Shown here piece by piece: positions 30,242 to 43,301 of a stretch of 64,000 nt of DNA. Position 1 is the first letter of the stretch. Every line of letters starts with the position of its first letter. The stretch is taken from assembly GCF_025464835.1 (NCBI RefSeq), contig NZ_JAODMP010000021.1, forward strand, positions 62,001 through 126,000. The letters are read 5' to 3'. The position numbers and the translations under genes were made by a program. The stretch is from Mycetocola sp. Lineage in GTDB: Bacteria > Actinomycetota > Actinomycetes > Actinomycetales > Microbacteriaceae. The notes under the pieces were generated by a model. It did not search any database. It worked only from the letters and a program-made list of their open reading frames with translations, and had not been told where the DNA came from.

Positions 30242-31180
30242 CTAGTCGGCGAGATCTGACCAGAGAGGCGTCGAGATGTAGCGTTCCCCCGTGTCGCAAA
30301 CCACGGCAACGATGCGCTTGCCGGCGTTCTCCGGGCGCTTCGCGAGTTCGATCGCCGCCCAGATGATCGCTCCTGAAGAGATTCCGCCGAGGATGCCCTC
30401 CTCAGCCGCCAGGCGCTTCGCGACCCGGATGGAATCCTCGAAGCTGACGTCGATGACCTCGTCGTAGATGGTGGTGTCGAGGACTTCGGGCACGAAGTTC
30501 GCGCCGATGCCCTGGATCTTGTGCGGGCCAGGAGCGCCGCCGTTGAGGATGGGGGAGTCGATCGGTTCGACAGCGACGACCTGCACGTCGGGTTTGCGCT
30601 GCTTGAGAACCTGCCCGACCCCGGTGATGGTCCCTCCGGTGCCGACGCCGGCGACGAAAATATCGACGTTGCCGTCGGTGTCGCGCCAGATCTCCTCAGC
30701 GGTGGTCTTGCGGTGAATCTCCGCATTGGCTTCGTTCGCGAACTGCCGGGCGAGAATCGCACCCGGGGTCGATTCCACGATCTCCTCCGCGCGGGCGACG
30801 GCGCCCTTCATGCCGAGCGCCGGCTCGGTGAGGACGAGCTCAGCGCCGAACGCACGCAGCAGGACCCGGCGTTCGGTGCTCATCGACGCGGGCATCGAGA
30901 GGATCACCTTGTAGCCCCTGGCGGCGCCGACGAGGGCGAGGGCGATCCCGGTGTTGCCACTGGTTCCCTCGACGATCGTCCCGCCGGGTTTCAGCGCACC
31001 GGCGGCCTCTGCGGCGTCGACGATCGCGACGCCCAGGCGGTCTTTCACGCTTGAGCCGGGGTTGTAATACTCCAACTTCGCGAGAACGGTGGCCCCAGCG
31101 CCATCGGTCACTCGGTTCAGCTGTACAAGAGGGGTGTTGCCGAACGCCTCGGTGATATTGGCGTAGATTTTTCCGGCCAC
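30242..31180 (-). CDS. cysK: Cysteine synthase A
   Basis: [38 protein letters not shown] start. Confidence 0.96.
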   Translation of the reverse strand: MAGKIYANITEAFGNTPLVQLNRVTDGAGATVLAKLEYYNPGSSVKDRLGVAIVDAAEAAGALKPGGTIVEGTSGNTGIALALVGAARGYKVILSMPASMSTERRVLLRAFGAELVLTEPALGMKGAVARAEEIVESTPGAILARQFANEANAEIHRKTTAEEIWRDTDGNVDIFVAGVGTGGTITGVGQVLKQRKPDVQVVAVEPIDSPILNGGAPGPHKIQGIGANFVPEVLDTTIYDEVIDVSFEDSIRVAKRLAAEEGILGGISSGAIIWAAIELAKRPENAGKRIVAVVCDTGERYISTPLWSDLAD

Positions 31181-31508
31181 GTATATGCTCCTTGGGTTAT
31201 GGTCCGCGCTCAGCGCAGTCGACTGGATTACAGCTTATTGCCCGGTGCAACCGCTGACTGCTTCGTGTCATTCCTCCCGCGGTCCGAGTGATGCTTCCAG
31301 CCCGGAGCGGCGCTGGAACATTGTGCTCCTCAGCTCGAAACTCGACACCCCGCACAACGCTTCAGCGTCTCACGGCGGCCGCTCGCGGTACTGTCGCGTA
31401 CTGTCCGCAGCTGACGAATACCCAGCTGACAACGCAGGCGGGTAGGCTCGAAGATCGGCGGCTTCCCCTTTTCCCCCTCTATCCCCGACAGGCAAGGCCC
31501 GGCACTTC

Positions 31509-32381
31509 ATGACCTCGAGACCCGTAACCGTCGGCTCGCTCGTTCGCGCGATCACGGACGTTCTGGCGAAGGCGGGAGTTCCCAGTCCGGAGGTCGACGC
31601 CGAACTCCTGATCGGCCACGTGCTCGATCTCGGCAGGGGAGAGATCCAGGCCGCCGGGCTCACCGGCCGTGCCGTGGCCGAGCCCCAGGCTGAGGTCGTC
31701 CTGCTGCTCGCCGAGAGACGCGCCCAGCGTGAACCGCTCCAGCACATCCTCGGCCGGGCCGCGTTCCGGTCGCTGTACCTCGCCGTTGGCCCCGGGGTCT
31801 TCGTCCCGCGGCCGGAGACCGAACAGGTGGTCCAGTTCGCGATCGATGCGTTGCGATCGGTGCCGGACCCCGAACCGATCGGCATCGACCTGGGGACCGG
31901 TTCAGGCGCCATCGCGCTGGCGATGGCGACCGAAGTGCCGAACGCCCGCATCTACGCCGCCGAGAACTCGGTCGACGCGTTCCTCTGGGCTCGGCAGAAC
32001 TTCACCGAGACGTCGGCAGCCAACGCCACCCTCGTCTTCGACGACCTGGCGGGCGCGTTCCCCGAACTCGACGGGCTGGCATCCGTTGTCATCTCCAACC
32101 CGCCGTATGTTCCGGATGCCGCGATCCCGCGCGACCCCGAGGTCCGCTTCTACGATCCAGCGGCAGCACTGTACGGGGGAGAGGACGGCCTGGACGTCGT
32201 GCGCCAGCTCTCCGAGACCGCCGCACGCCTGCTCCGGCCGGGCGGCACCCTCATTCTCGAGCACGGGGAACTGCAGGGGGAGGCGATCCGCGAGATCCTC
32301 ACCGGTGACGGCTGGCGGGCCGCAGCGACGTTCCGGGACCTGACCTCACGGGATCGGACGACGACAGCGCTTCGCGGGTAA
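31509..32381 (+). CDS. prmC: Peptide chain release factor N(5)-glutamine methyltransferase
   Basis: FVPRPETEQVV, IDLGTGSGAIALAMA, VISNPPYVP (NPPY motif). Confidence 0.95.
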   Translation: MTSRPVTVGSLVRAITDVLAKAGVPSPEVDAELLIGHVLDLGRGEIQAAGLTGRAVAEPQAEVVLLLAERRAQREPLQHILGRAAFRSLYLAVGPGVFVPRPETEQVVQFAIDALRSVPDPEPIGIDLGTGSGAIALAMATEVPNARIYAAENSVDAFLWARQNFTETSAANATLVFDDLAGAFPELDGLASVVISNPPYVPDAAIPRDPEVRFYDPAAALYGGEDGLDVVRQLSETAARLLRPGGTLILEHGELQGEAIREILTGDGWRAAATFRDLTSRDRTTTALRG

Positions 32382-32503
32382 CCGCGCCGACGAGCTGTGA
32401 AAGGTCGTCCGGCCGGGGGCCTCCGGTGCCCAGCCGTATCGATTCGGGAACAGCACGGGTGTTCCCGGGCTCCTCCCACCGGCTCCGGGATAGAATCGGC
32501 GAG

Positions 32504-33190
32504 ATGTCTCGCCTCTTCGACTGCTCCCAGGATTCCGACCTCCTTGCCGGCATGCGCCTCGCTCGCGCTGCCGTGCGCAAGGGAGATCTCGTCGTGATCC
32601 CCACAGACACGGTGTACGGCGTCGCCGCCGACGCCTTCTCACCTGCTGCCGTGCAGAAGCTGCTCGACGCGAAGGGCCGCACCCGGCAATCGCCTCCACC
32701 CGTTCTCGTGCCGGGGATCGCTACCCTCGAGGCCCTGGCCGCAGAGATCCCTGAAGCCGTCCGGAACCTCGTCGACGCGTTCTGGCCCGGGGGACTCACC
32801 ATCGTCCTGCCAGCCCAGCCTTCGCTGGCATGGGACCTCGGCGACACAGAGGGAACCGTTGCCGTCCGGATGCCGGACAACCGCATCGCCCTTGAGCTGC
32901 TCGAAGAGACCGGCCCGCTGGCCGTCTCCAGCGCCAACCGCACCGGGATGCCGGCGGCCACAACGGCGCAGGAAGCCATGGACATGCTCGGGGAATCAGT
33001 CGAGGTCTACCTCGACGGCGGTGAGAGCGAGTCGACGGCATCCACCATCGTCGACGCGACCGCGCTCGTCGCGCCAGGCGGCAAAGTGACGATTCTTCGG
33101 GAAGGCGCGATCACCCGCTCTCAACTGCGCGAGGTCCTCGGCGACCTGCTCGACGAGCCGGCGGCCGTCGACGGTGTGTCAACGGCATGA
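32504..33190 (+). CDS. L-threonylcarbamoyladenylate synthase (Sua5/YwlC/YrdC family)
   Basis: GDLVVIPTDTVYGVAADAFS...KGRTRQSPPPVLV...VSSANRTGMPAATTA. Confidence 0.94.
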   Translation: MSRLFDCSQDSDLLAGMRLARAAVRKGDLVVIPTDTVYGVAADAFSPAAVQKLLDAKGRTRQSPPPVLVPGIATLEALAAEIPEAVRNLVDAFWPGGLTIVLPAQPSLAWDLGDTEGTVAVRMPDNRIALELLEETGPLAVSSANRTGMPAATTAQEAMDMLGESVEVYLDGGESESTASTIVDATALVAPGGKVTILREGAITRSQLREVLGDLLDEPAAVDGVSTA

Positions 33191-34473
33191 TCCTCTACGC
33201 CCTGATCGCCTGTGCAACCGCGCTCATCACGTTCGTCCTCTCGCTCATCGTCTACAAGGTTGCGTTGCGGTACGAGCTCTACCCGGGCATCCGGGAGCGC
33301 GACGTGCACACCCGGCCCACCCCGCGACTCGGCGGCGTGGCCATGTTCATCGGGGTGGTCGCCGCCTTCGGGCTCGCCTATCTGATCTCCAGAATCACCC
33401 CGTTCTTCGAGCAGACCTTCAACCCGCCCGGGTCCATCCTTGCCATCCTCGGCGCCTCACTCCTGATCGTCGTCATCGGCATCGCCGACGACATCTGGGA
33501 CCTCGACTGGATGATCAAACTTGCCGGCCAGTTCTTGGCAGCAGGTCTCATCGCCTGGCTGGGGGTGCAGATCTACTCCCTGCCGATCGGCGGACTCACC
33601 GTTGGCTCCTCATGGATGTCAGCGGCACTCGCCGTGTTCGCCATCGTGCTCGTCATGAACGCCGTGAACTTCATCGACGGCCTCGACGGTCTCGTCGCCG
33701 GCGTCGGACTCATCGCCAACGGGGTGTTCCTCGTCTACGGTTACCTCCTCGTCCGCGACCTCGGGCAGTCGACGTACTTCAACCTCTCTCTGCTGATATC
33801 CGCCGTCCTCGTCGGCGCGTGCGCCGGTTTCCTGCCGATGAACTGGCATCCGGCCAAAATGTTCATGGGAGACGCGGGGGCGCTTCTGGTCGGTCTCCTG
33901 ATGGCGACGTCAGCTGTCGCCATCACCGGGCAGATCGACCCGTCGGCGCTCAACGCCGACCCCAGCAGCGGCGGGGGAGTCGGGCGCAGTCAGCTGATCG
34001 GTGCGTTCATCCCGATCATCCTGCCGTTCGCGATCCTCGTGGTTCCGCTCGTCGACTTCGCGCTCGCCGTCATCCGTCGGCTCCGGGCCGGAAAATCGCC
34101 CTTCAGTGCCGACCGGATGCATCTTCACCACCGCCTCCTCGACATGGGCCACTCGCACCTCCACGCGGTGCTGATCTTCTATGCGTGGACGGCCGTCATC
34201 GCGCTGTCGTGTCTGCTGTTCTTCGTCTTCCAGCCGTACTGGTTCGCGCTCGGTTTCCTCATCGTCGGCGTCATCGTCTGCACCGTGTTCACCCTCGCCC
34301 CGCTCGGTCGCCGCAAGTCAGCGGAGATTCGAGCGCAGGCGGCGCCCGAGGGCACGGGCCGTGCCGACACGCTCGCCGTGTACGACCCGCTCGACGAGGC
34401 CTCCGACCTCAGAGACCGGGACCTGCCCATCGCCGATGAGAACCTCGCAACCCCAGACAAGGAACCCCGATGA
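33187..34473 (+). CDS. MraY/WecA-family undecaprenyl/decaprenyl-phosphate GlcNAc-1-phosphate transferase
   Basis: TPRLGGVAMFIGV, IGIADDIWDLDW, MNAVNFIDGLDGLVAGV, DAGALLVG, HLHHRLLDMGHSH; multiple TM segments. Confidence 0.93.
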   Translation: MILYALIACATALITFVLSLIVYKVALRYELYPGIRERDVHTRPTPRLGGVAMFIGVVAAFGLAYLISRITPFFEQTFNPPGSILAILGASLLIVVIGIADDIWDLDWMIKLAGQFLAAGLIAWLGVQIYSLPIGGLTVGSSWMSAALAVFAIVLVMNAVNFIDGLDGLVAGVGLIANGVFLVYGYLLVRDLGQSTYFNLSLLISAVLVGACAGFLPMNWHPAKMFMGDAGALLVGLLMATSAVAITGQIDPSALNADPSSGGGVGRSQLIGAFIPIILPFAILVVPLVDFALAVIRRLRAGKSPFSADRMHLHHRLLDMGHSHLHAVLIFYAWTAVIALSCLLFFVFQPYWFALGFLIVGVIVCTVFTLAPLGRRKSAEIRAQAAPEGTGRADTLAVYDPLDEASDLRDRDLPIADENLATPDKEPR

Positions 34474-34916
34474 AGTCAGCAGAGATCCTCAAAGCCAGCC
34501 TTAAATGGGGTGGCGTCCTCGCCGTCGCGATCGCGGTGGTCGGCGGCGGGCTGGGTTACCTCTTCGACGGAAGCCGCGGGCTGACGAGCGCGTTGATCGG
34601 AACGGCCATGTCGATCCTCTTCCTGGGGATCACGGCAGCAAGCATCCTGTTCGCGAACCGGTGGTTCGGGACCGACCTTTTCGTACCGATCTTCTTCGGC
34701 ATCGTCATGGGGGGCTGGCTGGTCAAGTTCGTGCTCTTCCTCGTGCTCGCCGTGCTCCTCAGAGACCAGCCATGGATCAACCCCACGGTGCTCTTCCTGA
34801 GCATCATCGCCGGGGTGATCGCGGCACTCACCGTCGACGTCATCGTCGTGTCCAGGTCGCGGATGCCGTACGTCAGCGACATCTCCCTCCCCGGCGACGA
34901 GAACCGGCCCAAATAA
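34470..34916 (+). CDS. AtpI-like membrane protein preceding the ATP synthase operon
   Basis: Four predicted TM segments, position directly upstream of atpB. Confidence 0.75.
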   Translation: MKSAEILKASLKWGGVLAVAIAVVGGGLGYLFDGSRGLTSALIGTAMSILFLGITAASILFANRWFGTDLFVPIFFGIVMGGWLVKFVLFLVLAVLLRDQPWINPTVLFLSIIAGVIAALTVDVIVVSRSRMPYVSDISLPGDENRPK

Positions 34917-34928
34917 ACGGGCTCTCAA

Positions 34929-34958
34929 TTCGTCCGGCCACGCATCGTTTGATAGTGT
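34929..34958 (+). promoter_or_regulatory. Candidate promoter upstream of atpB (TTCGTC-18 nt-TAGTGT)
   Basis: Weak -35/-10-like pair in the atpI-atpB gap. Confidence 0.25.
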
Positions 34959-35081
34959 TATCGGAGATTCCCCGCCCGAACATGTCGCAAGAAGTATGTG
35001 CGTCGGGCACTTCCCACCGTTCGTCGTCGCGAGAGCCTAGCTCCCCGCCCGAAACAGGAGAGCGCGCTGTTAGCTAACGCT

Positions 35082-35879
35082 GTGAACTTACTGGTTCAGA
35101 CCTCAACCGACGACGGGACCTTCCACGGGCCGTCGATCATGGAATTCTTCCCGGACATTATTTTGTTCGAGGGTACCGGATTCGACATCAACCGGATCAT
35201 GCTGATCCGCTTCCTCGCGGTTCTCGCGCTGCTGGTCGTCTTCTGGCTCGGCACGCGGAACATGAAGATCGTCCCGAGCAAATTCCAGAGCCTGATCGAG
35301 ATGGCGCTCGACTTCGTCCGCGTCAACATCGCCGAGGACCTCCTCGGCAAGGTGGACGGCAAGCGCTTCCTTCCGATCCTCACGACGATGTTCTTCATGG
35401 TCTTCACCATGAACATCACCGGCATCATCCCGTTCCTCAACATCGCGGGAACGTCGGTCATCGGTGTGCCGCTTGTGCTGGCGCTGATCTCGTACGTCAC
35501 GTTCATCTACGCGGGCATGAAGAAGAGTCCTGGGAAGTTCTGGAAGAACTCGCTGTTCCCCACCGGAGTGCCGTGGCCGGTGTACATCATCGTCACGCCG
35601 ATCGAGTTCATCTCGACCTTCGTCATCCGGCCGGTGACTCTGACTCTCCGACTCCTCATGAACATGGTCGTCGGTCACCTCCTGCTTGTGCTGTTCTTCG
35701 CAGCCACCCAGTTCTTCGTCGTCACCCTCGGTGGATGGTTCATCCCGCTCGGCGGCGTCACGCTCGCCTTCGGATTCGCCTTCACCCTGTTCGAAATCCT
35801 GGTCGCACTGCTCCAGGCCTATGTCTTCACCCTGCTCACCGCGGTTTACATCCAGCTCGCGGTAGCTGAAGAGCACTAA
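35082..35879 (+). CDS. atpB: F0F1 ATP synthase subunit A
   Basis: Hydrophobic ORF with RPVTLTLRLLMNMVVGHLLLVLFF (conserved Arg region); GTG start proposed. Confidence 0.94.
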   Translation: MNLLVQTSTDDGTFHGPSIMEFFPDIILFEGTGFDINRIMLIRFLAVLALLVVFWLGTRNMKIVPSKFQSLIEMALDFVRVNIAEDLLGKVDGKRFLPILTTMFFMVFTMNITGIIPFLNIAGTSVIGVPLVLALISYVTFIYAGMKKSPGKFWKNSLFPTGVPWPVYIIVTPIEFISTFVIRPVTLTLRLLMNMVVGHLLLVLFFAATQFFVVTLGGWFIPLGGVTLAFGFAFTLFEILVALLQAYVFTLLTAVYIQLAVAEEH

Positions 35880-36161
<282 letters not shown>

Positions 36162-36190
36162 ACCTCTTTCACCCCTCGTAAGGAGGCAAG

Positions 36191-36742
36191 ATGCTACACG
36201 CACTCGTTGCGGCGGCTGAAGAGGGCGCTACTCAAAACCCTCTGATTCCCGCGACCTACGACATCGTCTGGTCAGCGGTGTGTTTCGCCATCCTCTTGGT
36301 GTTCTTCTGGAAGAAAATCCTCCCGAAGATGCAGACCATGCTCGAAGAGCGTTCTGCGGCCATTGAGGGCAACATCGCCAAGGCGGATGAGGCACAGCGC
36401 CAGGCAGAGGCAGCGCTCGAGCAGTACACCGCTCAGCTCGCCGAAGCACGCCAGGAGGCCGGCCGCATCCGTGAGGCCGCTCGCGAAGACGGCAAGCAGA
36501 TCGTCACCGAGGCTCGCAGCCAGGCGATGGTCGAAGCTGCACGAGTGACGGCAGGCGCCCAGGCGCAGATCGAAGCCGAGCGACAGGCTGCTCTCGTCTC
36601 TCTTCGGAGCGACGTCGGCACCCTCGCCATCGACCTCGCCGGCAACGTCATCGGCGAGACCCTCGCTGACGACGCCAAGGCGACTGCCATCGTCGACCGT
36701 TTCCTCGCTGAACTCGAAGCTTCGGAGAAGGCCACCAAATAA
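36191..36742 (+). CDS. atpF: F0F1 ATP synthase subunit B
   Basis: N-terminal TM then Ala/Glu-rich helix (EERSAAIEGNIAKADEAQRQAEAALEQY); operon position. Confidence 0.95.
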   Translation: MLHALVAAAEEGATQNPLIPATYDIVWSAVCFAILLVFFWKKILPKMQTMLEERSAAIEGNIAKADEAQRQAEAALEQYTAQLAEARQEAGRIREAAREDGKQIVTEARSQAMVEAARVTAGAQAQIEAERQAALVSLRSDVGTLAIDLAGNVIGETLADDAKATAIVDRFLAELEASEKATK

Positions 36743-37536
36743 TGGGAAGCGCAACTCGGGAAGCTATCGCATCCTCGAAAAGGGCCCTGTCTGACACCGG
36801 GCGCATCGACCTGGCCACCGCTACGGATCTTTTCGCAGCCGGCCGGGTCGTCGGCGAGTCCGGTCAGCTGCGTTCGCTCCTCGCCGATCCGTCGGCCGCG
36901 AGCAGCGTGAAGGTCTCGGTCGTCGACCGGGTCTTCCGCACGCAGCTCAGCGCGCAGGCGCTCGACCTCCTCCGGGAGATCGTCTCCGCGCGCTGGTCGA
37001 ACGCGGACGACCTTCTGGGCGGGATCGAAGAGCTCGGCCTCCGGGCCGCTGCGGTTGCAGCCGGGCCGGACGCCCGGCTGGAGGCACAGCTCTTCACGTT
37101 CGGCCAGTCCGTCTCCTCCGACTCGGGACTCGAGCTCGCGCTCGGCTCGAAGCTCGGTGCACAGGATGCGAAGAGCACGCTCGTCGAGAAACTCCTCAGC
37201 GGCAACGGCTCAGTGGAAACCGTCGAGATCGTCAAGCACCTCGTGTTGCAGCCTCGCGGCCGTCGTATCGGAGAGCTTCTCCGCCACGCTGCTTCCGTCA
37301 TCGCTGACCAGCAGGGTTACATCGTCGCCAACGTCACCAGCGCTTTCCCGCTCGGGGCGGCTCAGGTGGAGCGACTCGAAAAGGGACTCGCGGCGCAGTA
37401 CGGCCGCAAGCTCCGACTCAACCAGATCGTCGATCCGAGCGTCATCGGCGGCCTGCGCGTGCAGGTCGGCGACGATGTCATCGACGGCAGTATCGCCTCA
37501 CGCCTCAGCGAACTTAGACTTCAGCTTGCTGGCTAG
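36742..37536 (+). CDS. atpH: F0F1 ATP synthase subunit delta
   Basis: C-terminal RLNQIVDPSVIGGLRVQVGDDVIDGSIASRLSELR. Confidence 0.95.
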   Translation: MGSATREAIASSKRALSDTGRIDLATATDLFAAGRVVGESGQLRSLLADPSAASSVKVSVVDRVFRTQLSAQALDLLREIVSARWSNADDLLGGIEELGLRAAAVAAGPDARLEAQLFTFGQSVSSDSGLELALGSKLGAQDAKSTLVEKLLSGNGSVETVEIVKHLVLQPRGRRIGELLRHAASVIADQQGYIVANVTSAFPLGAAQVERLEKGLAAQYGRKLRLNQIVDPSVIGGLRVQVGDDVIDGSIASRLSELRLQLAG

Positions 37537-37587
37537 CGCCAGTAGACAACGTAGGGGACATCCGTCCCCACACAGATAGGGAAGAAG

Positions 37588-39225
37588 ATGGCAGAACTTA
37601 CGATCAGCCCCGACGAGATTCGGGATGCTCTCAAGGACTTCGTCACGGCTTACGAGCCGGGTAAGGCCACAACCACTGAGGTCGGCTACGTCACCGACGC
37701 TGGTGACGGCATCGCCCACGTTGAGGGTCTGCCAGGCGTGATGGCCAACGAGCTCATCCGTTTCGCGGATGGAACGCTCGGGCTCGCACAGAACCTCGAT
37801 GAGAACGAGATCGGCGTGGTCGTGCTCGGCGAGTTCAACGGCATCGTCGAAGGCATGGAAGTCACCCGCACGGGAGAGGTGCTCTCGACCCCGGTCGGCG
37901 ACGCGTTCCTCGGCCGCGTGGTGGACCCGCTCGGTGCTCCGATCGACGGCCTCGGCGAGATCAAGGCGGAGACCCGCCGCGCCCTCGAACTGCAGGCCCC
38001 TGGTGTCATGCAGCGCAAGAGCGTGCACGAGCCGATGCAGACCGGTATCAAGGCGATCGACGCCATGATCCCGATCGGCCGCGGCCAGCGCCAGCTGATC
38101 ATCGGTGACCGCCAGACCGGCAAGTCAGCGATCGCGATCGACACCATCATCAACCAGAAGGCGAACTGGGAGACCGGCGACCCGAACAAGCAGGTTCGCT
38201 GCATCTACGTCGCCATCGGCCAGAAGGGTTCGACGATCGCCGCCATCAAGGCAGCGCTTGAAGAGTCCGGCGCCATGGAGTACACGACCATCGTCGCAGC
38301 TCCGGCATCCGACCCGGCCGGCTTCAAGTACCTCGCCCCTTACACCGGTTCTGCCATCGGCCAGCACTGGATGTACGGCGGCAAGCACGTCCTCATCGTC
38401 TTCGATGACCTGTCGAAGCAGGCAGAGGCCTACCGTGCCGTCTCGCTGCTGCTGCGCCGTCCGCCAGGACGCGAGGCGTACCCCGGTGACGTGTTCTACC
38501 TGCACTCCCGTCTGCTCGAGCGTTGTGCCAAGCTCTCGGACGAGCTCGGCGCCGGATCGATGACCGGTCTTCCGCTCATCGAGACCAAGGCGAACGACGT
38601 CTCCGCATACATCCCGACCAACGTGATCTCGATCACCGATGGCCAGATCTTCCTCCAGTCCGACCTGTTCAACGCCAACCAGCGTCCGGCAGTCGACGTG
38701 GGAATCTCGGTCTCGCGAGTCGGTGGTGACGCCCAGGTCAAGAGCATCAAGAAGGTTTCGGGAACGCTGAAGATCGAGCTCGCTCAGTACCGGTCGCTCG
38801 AGGCATTCGCGATGTTCGCGTCCGACCTCGACCCGGCCAGCCGCCGCCAGCTCGCTCGTGGTGCCCGACTGACCGAGTTGCTGCGCCAGCCGCAGTACTC
38901 GCCGTTCCCCATCGAGAACCAGGTCGTCTCTTTCTGGGCCGGTACCAAGGGCAAGCTGGACGAGGTCCCTGTAGAGGACATCCTGCGGTTCGAAAGCGAA
39001 CTGCACGACTACCTCGGCCGGAACACCCAGGTCCTGACCAAGCTCCGCGACAGCAACGTGCTGAGCGATGACATCGTCGACGAACTCGATGCTGCCGTCG
39101 ACCGGTTCAAGCAGGAGTTCCAGACCGGTGCGGGCAAGCCCCTCAGCGGCCCGGGCTCCGAGCAGTTCAGTGAGCTGCCGGCTGAAGACGTCAACCAGGA
39201 AAAGATCGTCAAGGGACGTCGATAA
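37588..39225 (+). CDS. atpA: F0F1 ATP synthase subunit alpha
   Basis: [28 protein letters not shown]. Confidence 0.98.
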   Translation: MAELTISPDEIRDALKDFVTAYEPGKATTTEVGYVTDAGDGIAHVEGLPGVMANELIRFADGTLGLAQNLDENEIGVVVLGEFNGIVEGMEVTRTGEVLSTPVGDAFLGRVVDPLGAPIDGLGEIKAETRRALELQAPGVMQRKSVHEPMQTGIKAIDAMIPIGRGQRQLIIGDRQTGKSAIAIDTIINQKANWETGDPNKQVRCIYVAIGQKGSTIAAIKAALEESGAMEYTTIVAAPASDPAGFKYLAPYTGSAIGQHWMYGGKHVLIVFDDLSKQAEAYRAVSLLLRRPPGREAYPGDVFYLHSRLLERCAKLSDELGAGSMTGLPLIETKANDVSAYIPTNVISITDGQIFLQSDLFNANQRPAVDVGISVSRVGGDAQVKSIKKVSGTLKIELAQYRSLEAFAMFASDLDPASRRQLARGARLTELLRQPQYSPFPIENQVVSFWAGTKGKLDEVPVEDILRFESELHDYLGRNTQVLTKLRDSNVLSDDIVDELDAAVDRFKQEFQTGAGKPLSGPGSEQFSELPAEDVNQEKIVKGRR

Positions 39226-39228
39226 GTA

Positions 39229-41620
<2,392 letters not shown>

Positions 41621-41622
41621 GA

Positions 41623-41886
41623 ATGGCGTCGCTCAAGGTCAGCGTTGTCGGTGCCGACCAGGAAGTCTGGTCGGGCACCGCCTCCATGGTCATCGCCAGG
41701 ACGGTCGAAGGAGAGATCGGTATTCTCCCCGGCCATGAGCCGATGCTGGCCATCCTCGCTGAAGGTGAAGTGCGCGTGACCGCCGAAAACGGCGATAAAA
41801 TCACCGCACGGGCGGCCGATGGTTTCCTTTCCGTCGACAACAACATCGTCACCGTCGTGGCCGGCAACGCCAGCCTCGTCAAGTAG
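41623..41886 (+). CDS. atpC: F0F1 ATP synthase subunit epsilon
   Basis: VVGADQEVWSGTASMVIARTVEGEIGILPGHEPML. Confidence 0.96.
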   Translation: MASLKVSVVGADQEVWSGTASMVIARTVEGEIGILPGHEPMLAILAEGEVRVTAENGDKITARAADGFLSVDNNIVTVVAGNASLVK

Positions 41887-41905
41887 CCCGCCGCAAGGCC
41901 CCCGT

Positions 41906-41968
41906 AACGCCCCGTGTTGATCCTGCTCCCTCCGTCTGAGACGAAGAGAGCGGGTGGCACGGGGCGTT
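41906..41968. repeat. 11-bp perfect inverted repeat spanning the yaaA start codon
   Basis: AACGCCCCGTG (41906-41916) and CACGGGGCGTT (41958-41968). Confidence 0.7.
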
Positions 41969-42654
41969 CGTTGTCGCTCGAACAGTTGCGTTTCCCTGCT
42001 CTGACGGATGCGCGTCGTGCGCTCATCGAGGATGTCGTGACCCTGTCGCAGGATCCGGATGCCGCGATCGCCGCCCTGAAGCTGGGCCCGAAACAGCACG
42101 GTGAGGTCGAGACGAATCGCGGGCTGTGGCAGTCACCGACGATGCCTGCTCTCGATCGCTACACCGGAGTGCTGTTCGACGCACTGGACCCGGCAACGCT
42201 CGGTGCCGAGGCCCGCTCGTTCGCCGGGCGGCATCTGGTTATCCACGCGGCGCTGCTCGGACCGATCGGGGCGCTCGACCCGATTCCGTCTTACCGCCTT
42301 TCGCATGACTCGCGGGTGCCAGGCCGTCCGCTCAAGCGTCACTGGCGGGCCGTCGTCGAGGTGGCGCTCGGCACAGAGCCCGGGCTCGTGCTCGATCTGC
42401 GCTCGGAGGCGTACGTCGGTCTCGGGCCGGCACCGTCCGGGTCACGCTTCCTCAGGGTGCTCACCGAGGGGCAGGGCGGCACACGGCGCGCGCTCAACCA
42501 CTTCAACAAGCAGGCGAAAGGCCGCTTCACCCGAGCGCTGCTTCAGGCCGGCGTCGCGTTTTCCGACGTCGGCGAACTGCTCGACTGGGCTGCGAGTGCC
42601 GGGTTCCAGCTCGAACGCCAGCCAGACACGACCGACCTGGCACTCGTCGTCTGA
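41914..42654 (+). CDS. yaaA: YaaA family peroxide stress protein (DUF328)
   Basis: MLILLPPSETKRAGG...; RFLRVLTEGQGGTRRALNHFNKQAKGRFTRALLQ; GTG start. Confidence 0.88.
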   Translation: MLILLPPSETKRAGGTGRSLSLEQLRFPALTDARRALIEDVVTLSQDPDAAIAALKLGPKQHGEVETNRGLWQSPTMPALDRYTGVLFDALDPATLGAEARSFAGRHLVIHAALLGPIGALDPIPSYRLSHDSRVPGRPLKRHWRAVVEVALGTEPGLVLDLRSEAYVGLGPAPSGSRFLRVLTEGQGGTRRALNHFNKQAKGRFTRALLQAGVAFSDVGELLDWAASAGFQLERQPDTTDLALVV

Positions 42655-42665
42655 ATCGGCCAGGC

Positions 42666-43247
42666 TCAGCCTGCGGCGCGCCAGCAGCCCGCGACGTGGT
42701 CGTCGACGAGACCGGCGGATTGCATCAACGCGTACATCGTGGTCGGGCCGACGAACCGGTAGCCCCGCCGCCGCAGCTCCGCGCTCAACGCGGAGGACTC
42801 GGTGGTGACGGCGGGGATGTCGCCCAGCTGCGTCGGGCGCGGACGCCCCGGTGCCGGCTGGAAGCTCCAGACCAGGTCGGACAGGCTCTCGCCCAGTTGC
42901 TGAGTGACGCGAGCGTTGCCGATCACGGCGTTTATCTTGCCGCGGTGGCGGATGATCGTCGCGTCCAGGACGAGACGATCGACGTCAGCCTCCGTCATCG
43001 CCGCGACGCGGTCGATGTCGAACTCGGCGAATGCCGCCCGGAAGGCCGGGCGCCGGCGGAGGATCGTGATCCATGAGAGCCCCGCCTGGAAACCCTCGAG
43101 GCTGATCTTCTCGAATACGGGGCGGTCACCGAGAAGCGGGGTTCCCCATTCCTCGTCATGGTATCTCTGATACTCCGGATCGGATCCCGCCCAGGCGCAG
43201 CGCGAGCGGCCATCCGCGCCGACGACCAGCGATCGGGAGTCGGTCAC
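42666..43247 (-). CDS. tag: DNA-3-methyladenine glycosylase I
   Basis: RCAWAGSDPEYQRYHDEEWGTPLLGDRPVFEKISLEGFQAGLSWITILRRRPAFR. Confidence 0.96.
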   Translation of the reverse strand: MTDSRSLVVGADGRSRCAWAGSDPEYQRYHDEEWGTPLLGDRPVFEKISLEGFQAGLSWITILRRRPAFRAAFAEFDIDRVAAMTEADVDRLVLDATIIRHRGKINAVIGNARVTQQLGESLSDLVWSFQPAPGRPRPTQLGDIPAVTTESSALSAELRRRGYRFVGPTTMYALMQSAGLVDDHVAGCWRAAG

Positions 43248-43301
43248 AGCTGGGTCCTTCGGGTCGCGGCAAGAATGGGGGCGTCGTCAGGATAGCCGAC
43301 G

